Assembly: GCA_001557505.1 (NCBI GenBank)
Contig: LSAX01000003.1
Span: 1,736,001 to 1,800,000, forward strand
Source of the DNA: Reticulascus tulasneorum
Taxonomy: Eukaryota; Ascomycota; Sordariomycetes; Glomerellales; Reticulascaceae
DNA length: 64,000 bases
Direction: 5' to 3'
Under the pieces are notes generated by a model, which was not told the origin of the DNA, did no database searches, and was given only the letters and a program-made list of their open reading frames with translations. A program made the translations under genes and the position numbers. Positions 23,109 to 34,300 of the stretch are shown piece by piece (the first letter of the stretch is position 1; each line of letters begins with the position of its first letter).

Positions 23109-24372
23109 ACGCACCTTACTCGTCCTCTTAAAACCCTTCTTCCTTCCTCTTTCGACCTCCACCCCGTTGTAATGGATCATCTCCCAAGTTCACCATCAAG
23201 GTTTACCCGGCTGCTCGGACGAGGAAGGGCATGTGGCGGTTCTGGAAGGTGGGACTATATTCCACCCGTATAGGTTTTTGGACTCTGGAGTTTTGATCAA
23301 CATCGTCTCATAACACCCCTCATCGACTCGGTTGGCGTGTCACACCTTTGGTTTTTTTTGCGGGTTCCCGAACAAGGAGCCCGCTCTTTGCCGGACTGGC
23401 GAGAAGGGGAAGCTGCTCCTGCTGCTCGCAACGGTCAACAGCGAGGAAGCACGGGTTTTGATTGCGTGTATCTCTCTATTGTTGCTGCCGCATCGGGGGG
23501 CTAGGCTCTTAGCTGACTGGGTGCGTGCGTGTGTCCGTGTGTGTCTGCGTGTGGAAAGGGGGGGAGCTGCCAGTAGGTGACTGGTCAGTAGGTAGTGGTT
23601 TTTTTTGGGAAGGGCGAGCAAAGGCAAAGGCAAATGGAGATTGTAGTTGTGTGGAAATGGCGTGTAAGCCGAACTATTGCAATGGCCGGCTATATCATAA
23701 ATCTTCTCGTTTTTTATTTTTCCTCTTTTGAACTCCCTTAGATCATGGAGATGGGGACATATAAGTTGCTTAGGGCCGTCTTTTACTTTTCTCTCCCAGT
23801 TTGCTATTTTCAAGTTCAGATCTCTGATACCTCCCAAGTCCCCATATCCCTCTGTTTCTGCCCCACGTGATGTTCGAGTTAACCCAGACATTTGGGTGTG
23901 AGATGCGGCGGCCCGTGATGAGGCCCGAGTAGGGAGACATATGAGGCCTCGGGATTGCAGATATCTTGAACTTCGAGCATCTGGAGGAATACGAAGGACC
24001 GGGGCTGTTTAATAATATTATTCTCGGACAGTTGTTCGTCATTATTGCTTGTGAGGTTGGACCTGAGGCTCTTGTTCCCGGCTTCTTCACTCTGTATGGG
24101 CGAGGCGCAGGCAGTAACGTCATAACAGGCACGGAGAGTCTGCTAAGTTTGGGGGGATGAATTTATTAAGGACATCGGGCCGAAGCTTAATGAGTGCTTG
24201 GATGCTATGCTTGGATGCTATGCTATCCCACTTTCTCTCGACCTCCCCGACTACCGCCACGGCTGCCTCAGCTCAACGAACGACTGGAAATCAAGCATGG
24301 AGGAATGAGCGCTTTGAGTCCCAACAGGTATGCCTGGAACAGCGATACTTCGAAAGTTTAAGAACAAGTACT
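23109..24372. other. Spacer between RHO1 and the small zinc-ribbon gene
   Basis: Holds the 3' flank of RHO1 and the 3' flank of the minus-strand small gene. No further gene is supported; open frames overlap on both strands and lack family signatures. Confidence 0.6.
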
Positions 24373-24563
24373 CTAGGCAGGGCAGGTCTGGGACACGTAA
24401 CAGAGATGTCAGTATATTTAATCCCATAGGCAAAACAGCGTGACGGGGTGGAAAGGCATAGTTAACGTACGGCTCCGCAGGACGCGCAGGTCTTGGTGGA
24501 GGATGCGGTGGTGGCGCCGCACTTGGGGCAGGAGGAGGAATGGGCGTTGACGAGGGGCTGCAT
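24373..24563 (-). CDS. Tiny cysteine-rich zinc-ribbon-like protein (35 residues)
   Basis: Two exons, 24563-24471 (31 codons) and 24387-24373 (four codons plus stop), with an 83-nt GTACGT intron ending in CCCAG. The product has five Cys: a Cys-Pro-Lys-Cys-Gly knuckle at residues 12-16, Cys-Ala-Ser-Cys-Gly near 26-30, and a last Cys in a Thr-Cys-Pro-Ala end. The spacing of two Cys-x2-Cys pairs suggests a minimal zinc ribbon or a metallothionein-like metal binder. Without the intron the frame stops three codons after the second knuckle, so splicing adds the fifth Cys. A second acceptor 13 nt downstream (CCTAG) would give a Ser-Thr-Cys-Ser end, also with a terminal Cys. I recall similarly sized fungal proteins but cannot name a function. 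Too short to be certain without transcript support. Confidence 0.55.
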
Positions 24564-25749
24564 CTTGATGGTGTTTCTGCGGTTGAGCGTTGGAGATACC
24601 GGGATGGTGATTTAAGGCGATTTCTTCGCAACTGAGTATTCTTTTGCAGGGAAATGGTTTTTGTAAAATGCTGAGTTTACCAGAGCAAGTGATTGGGGAG
24701 GATGATGGTAGATAAAGTAGTGTCGACACAGAAAGCTAAGTAAGGGTCCCGAGGAAAGCGGGGTTTGCTTGACATTTATCGTTTATCTAAGAGGGCAGCC
24801 CTCTTCCACGACCCAGAGAACTAAGGTAAGTTTGAGCTGTTAGTAAAAAAGTAAGCCCAAGCCCATCAAGTTCCATCGTCCTCTGCAGCCCCCCATCCGT
24901 CCTCCATCACACCCACACTCTCTGCGCTGCCTGGTGTGTGCTCCGTCACCTGAGTAGTGGGAAGAGCAAACCGGCGGAACGCGGTGGGTAGGTAGGTAAC
25001 CACCCACCCCCCTCCGAAGCTCACATGGCCCCTAGGCATGCAGGTCTGAGGTGGAGACCGGCTGGCGGACGGACTGCGATGCTGGCGAGATAAGCGACGG
25101 TCGGAAAGGGCTCCTGGGTCTCAGGCTGCATCAGGCTGGAGGGGGGGGCCAACGTCAGAGGGGCCGGGCAGCATTGGGGGACGTTGCGTCCTAACTTATC
25201 TAAGGAGCTGGGTGACATGCGTACAGTAGATGAGGCCATAAGTCGGCTGGCCACGGGCTTGCAGCGTGTCTTTTGTGCATGCCCTGGCTTGGTGGGGATC
25301 CGCTGTCTGTGTGTGCGTGTGCGTGTGTGTACGTGAACGTGAATGTGTGTTTGTGTATGTGTCCGTTTGCGGATGCGAAGGGCCGGCGGGTGCATATGGC
25401 AGTTTGGGGGAGGGTTTCCCCATTGTCTGGGATGGGGTCATGATCGTGTGATGACATATGTCATATATATTGACGGGCAGATGCTGATCTTGGATCGATC
25501 TCATTTAATAAAGGCAGAAGACCTAATCGGGCCCAAACCCGGTCTATTGCGATGCGACACCACCTCGATGTAAACTCTTACAAACGTTCCCAAAAACCCC
25601 CCCCTTCCCTTTTTTGCCTGGGCTTTCTATGCAGCTTGCCGTTTGGGTTTCTTTCCCGCCCCCGTACTGATGCAGATGATCCCAGAGAAAAACTAGATAT
25701 ACAAGAGAGAAGTCTATGTGGCATTTTTTCTTCCATCTTACAACGCGAT
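24564..25749. other. Spacer with GT-rich microsatellite, no gene seen
   Basis: Contains an imperfect GT/GTGCGT-rich tract at about 25305-25362 and the promoter of the small zinc-ribbon gene. Open frames over the GT tract on both strands are low-complexity artefacts. Confidence 0.6.
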
Positions 25750-27554
25750 CTATACGCATTGCGCCGAGCCACCTTCGTCTATCACATGTTGGGTTAGGGC
25801 AGATGCTAGGGGGAGAGGAGACGGCAGATGGACTTACTCCTGATGATCTTCTGAACAGCCTGGATTAAACTGATAACCATCACTGTACTCCCAAACACCA
25901 CGATCGCCCCCGCGAGATACGTCTTCCATGACCTCGTCGTCAGCTTGATGTAGCACAGCGGCGGGAGGATATATGCCATGGCGCACGCGCTCGTGGCCCC
26001 GACGAGCTCGAAGACGGCGCCGAGATCGCAGGTAACTAAGCTCAGCACCATCGCCGAAACGACGAGGCTGGTGCTGAAAAGCAGATGGAGGTTCATGTTG
26101 AAGGGCTCGCCCGGGAAGAAGTAGTTGAACATGACCTCTCGGCAGACGAATGCCTCCAGCGGGAGGGTGGTAAGCATGTTCAGCCCGAAACACAGGCGCG
26201 CCACGGTGACCATGATGTTGTCGGAGGGGAAGTTGTTCAGCACGTTCCCGAGCGTCTTGTCCCCGAACGTGAGAAAGCCGGCCAGGGCCATGAGCAGGCA
26301 GGCGACCATGGATATGCCGGTCGAGTAGTGCGTCACGCGCGAGAAGCGGTCTATTGTTGGTGTCTTTAGGGAGCCGTAGATTAGGAGGGAGTTGTGGTGG
26401 CAGACGAATGCTGGATGTAGATTAGAGTCATGCTTCCGAGGGCTAGGATAAACTACTGAAAACGTACCAAATGATATTACACCGATGGCTTGAAATATGC
26501 CACCGTTTACAAGCAAGAGACTCGGGGTGAAGGAGCCTCTCTCGGAGCGGGGGGTCAGCGCTCCCTGAACGACCACCGTAATCACGATGACGCCCATGCT
26601 GATCAACGCAAGAGTGCTAGCTTTGGCCAGCTAGAAAGCAGTCAATATACTATCGAGTTCTGAGGTCAGGAGGGGCAGCCATACCTTTGCTATGTCCCGG
26701 TAGAGAGTCAGGGGATAGCTTATGCCCAACACGAATATGACAATTACGACCTGCCGGTTTGCCAGCAATCCCAACACCGGCACGTCCCTCAGGCCAGGCC
26801 ATATGGCCGTCATGACATGGGGTATGGAATCGCCCACGATGACGCCAAAGGCAACCATGCCGCCAAAGGCGAAAGCCCACTGCGCAACCGAGATGGCAAT
26901 CAGGCCGGTCCGGCCGAAGCAGTGCTCGACGGTGCCCTGGAAGCTATCGCTCCCGCTCAGCTTGCTGTTGATAACGATCAGGCAGATGGTCCAGTCGACG
27001 ACGAGGGTCAGGCCGATCAGCAGGACGACGCCGGCCAACAGGCCGGCCTGCTTGAAGGCGTAGGGCTGGCCGATGATGCCGGCGCCGATGATGGAGTTGG
27101 CCATGTTCATGAAGGCCATGCGCAGGCCCGACTTTGGCCTCTCGCGCTGCTGCTCGGCCCAGTCGTGCACGTCCTCGTTGCCCCATGGCGAGTTCGCGAG
27201 CGCCACGGAGGGTGCCTCGATGCCGGTGAGGAGGGGCACGCGGTGGTGGGAGCCCGGCGAGGCGGGTTCCTCGATGTCGAAGCTGGAGCGGCTGTCGCGG
27301 GGCTGGCCGCCATTGCTCTCGGGGCTGGGGGGTTCGACGATGGAGGGTCGGAGGTCGAAGCGGACTCGATTGGGGGTGCGCGGCGTTCGCGGCTCGTCCG
27401 GGTGGTGCAGAGCGCCGGGAGGGATTACGATGCCGTTGTCATTGTCGTCGTCGTCGGCGAGGGGATCGTCGGCCAGCAAGCCCCTGTCCTCTTCGCTGTG
27501 TGGGTTGGAGCTTGCCTCGTCTCTGTGGGCTCCATGATTTTTGGCCTTGGCCAT
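25750..27554 (-). CDS. Vacuolar-type amino-acid transporter, Avt2-like (AAAP/SLC38 family)
   Basis: Four exons: 27554-26685, 26630-26468, 26410-25838 and 25778-25750; 544 residues. A long acidic, Pro-rich cytosolic N-tail (about 140 residues) precedes about eleven hydrophobic segments. The first carries Met-Ala-Asn-Ser-Ile-Ile-Gly-Ala-Gly-Ile-Ile-Gly-Gln-Pro, the signature of the amino-acid/auxin permease family and closest to yeast Avt2. Family members move amino acids across the vacuolar or plasma membrane using the proton gradient; the substrate cannot be read from sequence. The last exon is only 29 nt and encodes an Asn-Glu-Gly-Gly-Ser-Ala-Gln-Cys-Val tail. Its 59-nt intron has a GTAAGT donor and a perfect CTAAC branch site 18 nt before the acceptor. 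It is divergent from the zinc-cluster regulator, 1.2 kb away. Confidence 0.9.
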
Positions 27555-28764
27555 TGTAGTTATCGCCAGGGCATTTTCCAGGCAGACCAGAGTGTCTGGG
27601 TGTTGTGTAATGCTCGGCTCCGGTTGGGAAAGTTGACCTTGGTTTTTTTGGTATGTTTCCTGTTTGGTTCAGGGTCGTGGTCTCAATGGGGACTGGTTCG
27701 AAAAGAGGACAGAGCCTATTGAAGATCGGTTTTTCTCTCAGATGCGTCGACCAAGCCCGCTCCACTGTTGTACATAAGCATCCCGCGTCCCGAGACAAGG
27801 GGGGTTTGCAGAAGCTGGGTCACGCAGTACAGCTAAGTATCTCATCCCGCGGTGTACGAGCAGTTCATACGTTGTCCACATAGCATGAGAAAGTAGCTTT
27901 AGCCTGAAGGTTACACGTGGAAACATGAGTCCCAAGTGAGAGCCCCAGCTGGTCTTCGATGTCCGACAGTTTATCTCCCTGCTTTTACTGGGCCAGTACG
28001 AAGTACGTGAATAAATAGGTCACTGCAGGGACTTATCAGGCCCTGGATGGAAAGGCTTTCGGGGCGATAACTACCTACTACGTAGTACGGTGACGAACCG
28101 GCCTACGGGAACTACTACTATGTAGACGTACGCAGATGGATGGCCACTGGAGCCTCTTCAAGGGAAGAACGCCTATCTTTTGGGGGGGTGGAAACAGATC
28201 AGGTTTACTAATGGCGATAGGCAGCTTTGCCCTGGTGAAAGCAACGGCATTTTACATGCCGGATGCGCGCCCCCCCGGATTTAAGTTGGGACAGGGCCAG
28301 TATGTATGCTCCCAAGAAGAGGCGTTTGGTGATCTCTCTTGCTGACGTTGATGTGAGCGAATCCCAATGGTCCCCCCCTCCTTTCTGGCGTCCGTCAAGA
28401 TAGGGCATAGGTGAGGCTTTACTTGGGGGACCTCTTTAGCGAGCATCGAGGCCATGAGAATCCCCCATCCTCGTATTCTCTATCTCTCTACACCTTAGCA
28501 CAAAACCTCTACCGCTCTCTACCTAGGTTATCCATCCATACCTTCGAAGCGCGCTTCGTATAATCGCTCACTTTCTAACTTGGATTCCGCATTTCTCTCC
28601 CCCTCCCTACCCCGTCTCCCCGTGTATGCAAACCACTCCAACCGGCTAGGGGAATAGGAAAGCGTAAACGAATCATCGCATATCCATTACGTGAAAAAAG
28701 CTGGCCAGGACTGCGCCAGCGACCGTGTTTCCAATCTCGGCTCCGCACCCGCGACCGCAGCAGA
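27555..28764. promoter_or_regulatory. Divergent promoter region between the AVT2-like gene and the zinc-cluster regulator
   Basis: A 1.2 kb shared upstream region. It contains a TACGTAGTAC-type palindrome at 28075-28090, a related block at 27994-28009 (two GTAC boxes), and a C/T-rich segment at about 28450-28630 just before the regulator. No gene is supported. Confidence 0.5.
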
Positions 28765-30962
28765 ATGGACACCACAGCGTTCGGCCCACCCCCCGGATCT
28801 GGCAATGCCTCGATGGCTGGTGCCGGCTTCGACTCTCACCAATTGATGACGTCCCAGAGCAGTCGGCCTTGCGATATTTGTCGGCAGCGGAAGACCCGCT
28901 GCGTGCGCGAGGATGGCCGTGACAAGTGTGTCATGTGCAGCTTCCACGGCCAACCCTGCACCTATCTGCGTGGACCTCTCCCGCGAAAGCGCCGGAAGGC
29001 CACCGATCCGCCAGAACAGCGGCCGAGCAATGGGGGCTCTGTCGCCGTGCCTGCCCCGTTGGAGCCTCAAGAAGAAGTAGAGTGAGTGGAATTGCCTATG
29101 TTTACGCCTTATCGTGCCTCTTATCATCCCATGGTTCTGCTTCTACTGTGTACCTATCAATTCCGCAGTCCAAAACTCACCCTCACGTCCCCTCCTCGAT
29201 ATAAGTACTCGTCGCGATATGTCTTGTTCTTTGGCCGATCCCGTTCTAATGGGGGCATGATGATCATGTAGACACCCGTCACCGGAGTTGTTGGAGGCTC
29301 TATCGCCTTCTCTTGCCGGGTCCGACCAGGCCCCAGACTCGTCTCGGCCATCGCTCTTGGACGGGACGCTTGGGCTACATCTGAAGACTCACTCCGAATA
29401 TGTCGGGCCCACCAACTATCGTGAACCGTCCCTGCTGGACTTACACCGTCCCCAAGACTCGAGCTCCCGATCGGTACGCCGTCTCGACGACCTAACCACC
29501 TTCCTCATCCACCGTGATCGAGAGACCACCTCGGAATCGCAGCGCATCGCGGACCTCGATAGCATCGAGAGAATAGTCCACCCTCTTGGCTCGACGCTCG
29601 TCAATCTCTACTTCCGCATTGTGCACCCCAGCTTTCCCATCCTGCATAAGCGCGTGTATCTTGAAAAGTACGCCCGCTCTTACCATGAGTTCTCGCCGCC
29701 GCTGCTCGCGGCCGTCTATCTACTGGCTCTAGATTGGCAACTCTACGACCGCACACTAGCAACCTCATCCTGGCAACCTGACCAGGCAGCGCTGGAGACG
29801 TTGGCACTCCGCACCATGAGCGACGACATGAAGCGTCCCAAGATTTCGACCCTGCAAGCTGGGCTACTCATCCAGCAGCGATCGCGCAATAACACCTGGC
29901 CCTTCACTGCGCAGCTAATTGCATTGGCCCAGGGCCTGGGCCTCCATGTCGATTGCAGCGATTGGGCCATTCCGGAATGGGAGAAGGGCCTGAGACGGAG
30001 ATTGGCGTGGGCGCTCTTCATGCAGGATAAATGGGGTGCATTGGTCCATGGCAGGCCGTTCCTCATCCGGGTCAACGAGGACTGGGACGTTCGGCCGTGC
30101 TGCATCGAAGACTTCCCCGAGAATGCCTCAGACGAGCAGCAAGATTCCGAGGGGAGCTCGGAGGTTGTGATCGGCCGCGAGCTGTTCTTGCGCCACATTG
30201 AGCTCTCGCTGATTCTGAGTGACGTCCTCCGTACGTTTTACACCGCCAAAGCCACCAGGCGTGGCGGGACGCTGGACCAGATCGGAACTGTGGGCGTAGT
30301 CGAGCTTGCGAAACCGATTGTGATGATGCTGAGGGAGTGGTATGCCAAGCTTCCCGAGAGCCTGCAGCTGCAGGAGACGAGACTGAAGAAACTTTCTGCT
30401 AATGGTAAGTTGTGATCCATCTGGGTGGCACACCCCTGGTACCGCATGATACCCCGTTCCTCGTCCCGTACGAAGAACGAGCGTCCATTTTTGCATGATT
30501 TCTGGAGTAGCCTTTCTAACAATCTCGACAATAGGATCTCTCCATCTCTCGTATACTGCAATCGACCTTGCTCTACACCGCGCTCTAATCCGAAATCTAA
30601 GCCCTATAGCTCCTCTCGAACTGCGCACCGCAGTGCGCCAAGGGGCCCGCACACGTCTCCTAGCCGCCACATCCCTTATCTCCCTACTGCAGCCGGAGCA
30701 CACGCAGTCGTTCTGGGGCTTCGCGGCCTCCGCGCAGCTTGCCAGCATCGGCACCTTCGCGGGCTTGCTGTGGGCGACCAGTGATGACGACTCGGAGGCC
30801 GTATTCTACGCCGAGAAGGTCGAAGAGTATCTCTGGGGTTTGAGGGTGCGGAGCCAGGCCGTCCCCTTCGCGAGAGAGGCGCTGCGGATGCTGGAAGCGG
30901 AGGTTGGTGGACTTGAGGCGGTGAGATCTACTAGCATGTCTGGCGACATGATGCGCATGTGA
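28765..30962 (+). CDS. Zn(II)2Cys6 transcription factor with fungal-specific middle domain, Dal81/TamA-like zinc cluster
   Basis: Three exons at 28765-29081, 29272-30404 and 30535-30962; 625 residues. The binuclear zinc cluster is complete: Cys36, Cys39, Cys46, Cys55, Cys58 and Cys65 (C-x2-C-x6-C-x8-C-x2-C-x6-C), followed by a basic Pro-Arg-Lys-Arg-Arg-Lys nuclear signal. The fungal transcription-factor middle homology region follows from about residue 175 (Val-His-Pro-Ser-Phe-Pro-Ile-Leu-His-Lys, then Trp-Glu-Lys-Gly-Leu-Arg-Arg-Arg-Leu-Ala-Trp). The Lys-Cys-Val-x-Cys-x-Phe-His-x-Gln layout of the cluster resembles Dal81/TamA, co-activators of nitrogen catabolic genes; that assignment is from memory and tentative, and the protein is shorter than TamA. 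It binds DNA in the nucleus. It is divergent from the Avt2-like transporter and converges with urea amidolyase, 392 nt between stops. Confidence 0.85.
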
Positions 30963-31354
30963 ATTGAGGGAATGAAATGACGAGGTTAATGATGGATGAT
31001 ATGACGTGATGCGCGGACAAGAAGTTCGCTGGCGGTACTTCAGTACGGGCTTGGGGTGTTTCCTTGGTCGTTCGTTCGTTCCGAGCTTGTTCTGTTTAGT
31101 TTGGCGTCCCCAGGAAGGGACTTGAAAAAAAGGAGGCTTGGAACAGTAATTGGACATGTTCATTATACCCTTTAATTGGAAATGCCAATCAAACACAAGC
31201 AAAAGGTGAAGGTCCGTAGCCCCATCGACCGCGGCTTGCCCGATCCGTGAGATCTTGTATATCCAGCCAAGCCCAACTCTTCTTTTGCTGATGAGCAGTC
31301 GTTCCCAGCACCAGGGACTTTCCCAGTACCTTCCAGCCCCCAAGCTCTTCCTCG
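30963..31354. other. Convergent 3' intergenic region
   Basis: The 392 nt between the stops of the zinc-cluster regulator and urea amidolyase must hold both polyadenylation sites. No gene or other structure is seen. Confidence 0.7.
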
Positions 31355-34300
31355 TTACTCCGTCTCAATCACCAGCAGATCGTCAAATGGACCAACGATA
31401 TCGCCCTCCTTGACAAGAATCTGGATGCACTTCCCCTTGACCGGGCTTGAGATTTTGATTTCCATCTTATTAGCTTCGATCCAGACCTACATAGCATGTT
31501 AGCCGACTACCATCAATTCATGAACCTTCAGACAAGAAGATCTCACCAATGGATCGCCAGCCTCGACAACATCTCCCACCCGCACGACACACTTCCAGCA
31601 CCGTCCCGGCATCTGCGCCTTGATCTTCTCCCCCTTGATCGCCCCGTCCTCAACCACGTTCTTCTCCGCCTCCGGCCGCTTGTACGGCATTAGCAACTCC
31701 TCCAGGAACGGCACGCTATGGATCGACTCTGCGCGTCGCTTGGCTTGCTCGGCGATATCCTCCTTGTTCGCCTCGAGCCAGGCCTCGTATTCCTCGATAT
31801 CCAGCACCCCGTCGTTGGTCTTGATGAGGTCCGCTATCCGTCCCTCTTTTATGGCGAGGTCTAGGTCGGCTTCCGAGATGGAGTAGAAAGTGACCTGGTC
31901 GAATAGTCGGAATAGCCAGGGCTTCACCGCACCGCGGGATGAAGACGCTGCGGTTCGATCATCCCAGATTGGCAGCGTTCTGCCGACCAGCTGGTACCCG
32001 CCTGGCGAATCCATGGCATAGATGCACATGTAATTCCCGCCGATGCCAACAGCGCCCCGTGGCGTGAACGACCGGGAGGGGTTGTACTTGGTTCCGAAGA
32101 GGCGGTGGCGCGGATCAAGGGGTACTGCACATGGCGACCCGAGGAAGACATCGCCAAGTCCAAGGATCAGAAAGGTTGCCTTCAGAATAATATCCTCAAC
32201 GGAATCCCGACTCTCAAGCGCGTTCAGCTCTTTCAGGAACTCCACATTACTTGGAAGCCACGGCGCCTTATCGCGAATGGTCGCCGCATATCTGGCAATG
32301 GCAGCGCGGCTAACGCTGTCGTCGAACGCGAACGGCAGGGCGAAAGACCTTGAAGGCACGCTGGACTGGATAGCCGAGCTGGAGGCTTGCTCGTGCGCTT
32401 TAATGGCATCGAGCATCCGTTTCGGGGATATGCCCGGCCCGTACTGGACGTGCAGGGTGCGGACGCCGGGGGTGAGCTCCTCGACGCCTGGTATGGGGTG
32501 CGTCTTGTGCCGCTCGATGAAGGCGAAGATCTGGAAAGACTGCCGGAGGGTGAAGATGTTCCCGGAGCCGAACTCGAGGAGCATGGCTCTGTCGCCCGCT
32601 TGAAGGCAGGTTATTTGCCGGTCTTCGCTGGCGATGTTGCCGTGAACTGGATTCATATGTGCTTTCGAGTCTGCTCCGTCCTGGGAAGGCTCTTCCACTT
32701 GTTCTGCGAGGAGAGAAAGGTCGGCTATGGATTTCTCGAGCGCAATGTCCAGTACGAGTGCCTCATCAGCACTGACCGGTCGGAAGCGAAGCCGGTCGCC
32801 TGGTCTCATCTGCCCGAGCTTCCACATTTCTGCAGCAGCGATGACGCAGAACACGACAAAGCCGCCAAGACTAGGCCCATCGCAGGTAAGGATGACGGCC
32901 TCGTCACCGGTGAAGCTGACGCTGCCGACCGAGTATGGGCTATCGTGGATATTGGATGGGTGAAGACCAGCTTCACCTCCTGAGCGCCTAGCCCACTGGG
33001 GCTTGGGGCCGGCAAGACGGATGCCGATCCGGTTGCTGTTGTAGTGCACTGCCCAGTCGTTTGTAAATAGAGCCTCGTACCCTTCGGGTGTGAAGAAGTC
33101 GGGAGCTCCTTGCGGGCCTGGCACGGCCGCTATGGTCCAGAGAGGGCTGGGCTGTGGAGGAATCGGGATGGGCGGTCCAACGCGTGAGGAAGCGCTACCT
33201 GGTTGAGTTGTCTTTCCAAGGGGAAGCAGGTCGCCCGAGCGTAGATTTCGACCGTTGTGTCCACCTAGCTGCCCAAGAGCAAATGTTGCACGGCTGTCGA
33301 ATAGCTGCGGCACATCAATGCCTCCTTGAGCGGCAATGTAAGTGCGGTAGCCATTCCCCATCGTTCCAACAGACAACTTCTGACCAGCAAGGATTGTGAT
33401 GGCTTTATTCCTCTCGACCGGCTGCTCGTCCACCGTCACATCAACCTCCGCCCCCGTGACTGCAATGACAGCGTCACGGTGGAATAGCAAAGTTGGCCCC
33501 TGGGCAGCGCACTCCAGGCCAGCGGCCTTCGAGTCGTTCCCAACGATTCTGTTGGCCAGTCGGAACGAGTAGTCGTCGAAGGGCCCGGATGGTGGGATGC
33601 CGATATGCCACAACCCTTTGCGGCCAGGAAAATCCTGCACAGCCGTCTGCGTCCCCGGATCAATGACCTCTACAACGCCGGCCTCGAACTTGAAGTCGTT
33701 CAGCGAGGCCGTGGTGAAGACGCCAGACCGGAAGAGATCTGAGGCGACGATCTGGCGTAGATACTCCAGGTTCGTCTCCACGCCGGTGATGGTTGTGTGT
33801 GCCAGCGCTCCGGCGAGTTGTGTCAAGGCCACCTGCCGATCCACACCCGTCGAGATAATCTTGGCGATAAGGGGATCGTAGGAAGAGGACATCTCCATGC
33901 CCGCTTCGACCCACGTATCAACCCTAACGCCGTCCGGGAACGAAACATCCAGCAGCCGCCCAGACGAAGGTCGGAAATCCTGCAGCGGGCTCTCGGCATA
34001 GATTCGAACCTCGATGGAATTCCCCGTGACCTCGAAGCCCTCCTCCCGGCCAACGAACAGCTCCTCGCAGTCCCCAGACGCAATGCGGACCATGCATTCC
34101 ACCAGATCTAGCCCCGTCACCGACTCGGTGACCGGGTGCTCGACCTGCAGCCTGGCGTTGACTTCGAGGAAGTAGAACGCCTCGGCGTCGACATCGTATA
34201 TGAATTCCACGGTGCCGACGTTGCGGTACTTCACCGCCGACGCGAGATCCACAGCCGCCTTGCGCATCTTCGCTCGTATCTCCGCCGAGACGAACGCCGC

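Noticed and set aside
25266..25504. Frames over the GT-rich tract on both strands
   Set aside because: Low-complexity Cys-Val and Thr-His repeats produced by a microsatellite.
26817..27722. 301-codon plus-strand frame over the transporter gene
   Set aside because: Ala/Gly/Asp-rich shadow of the first Avt2-like exon.
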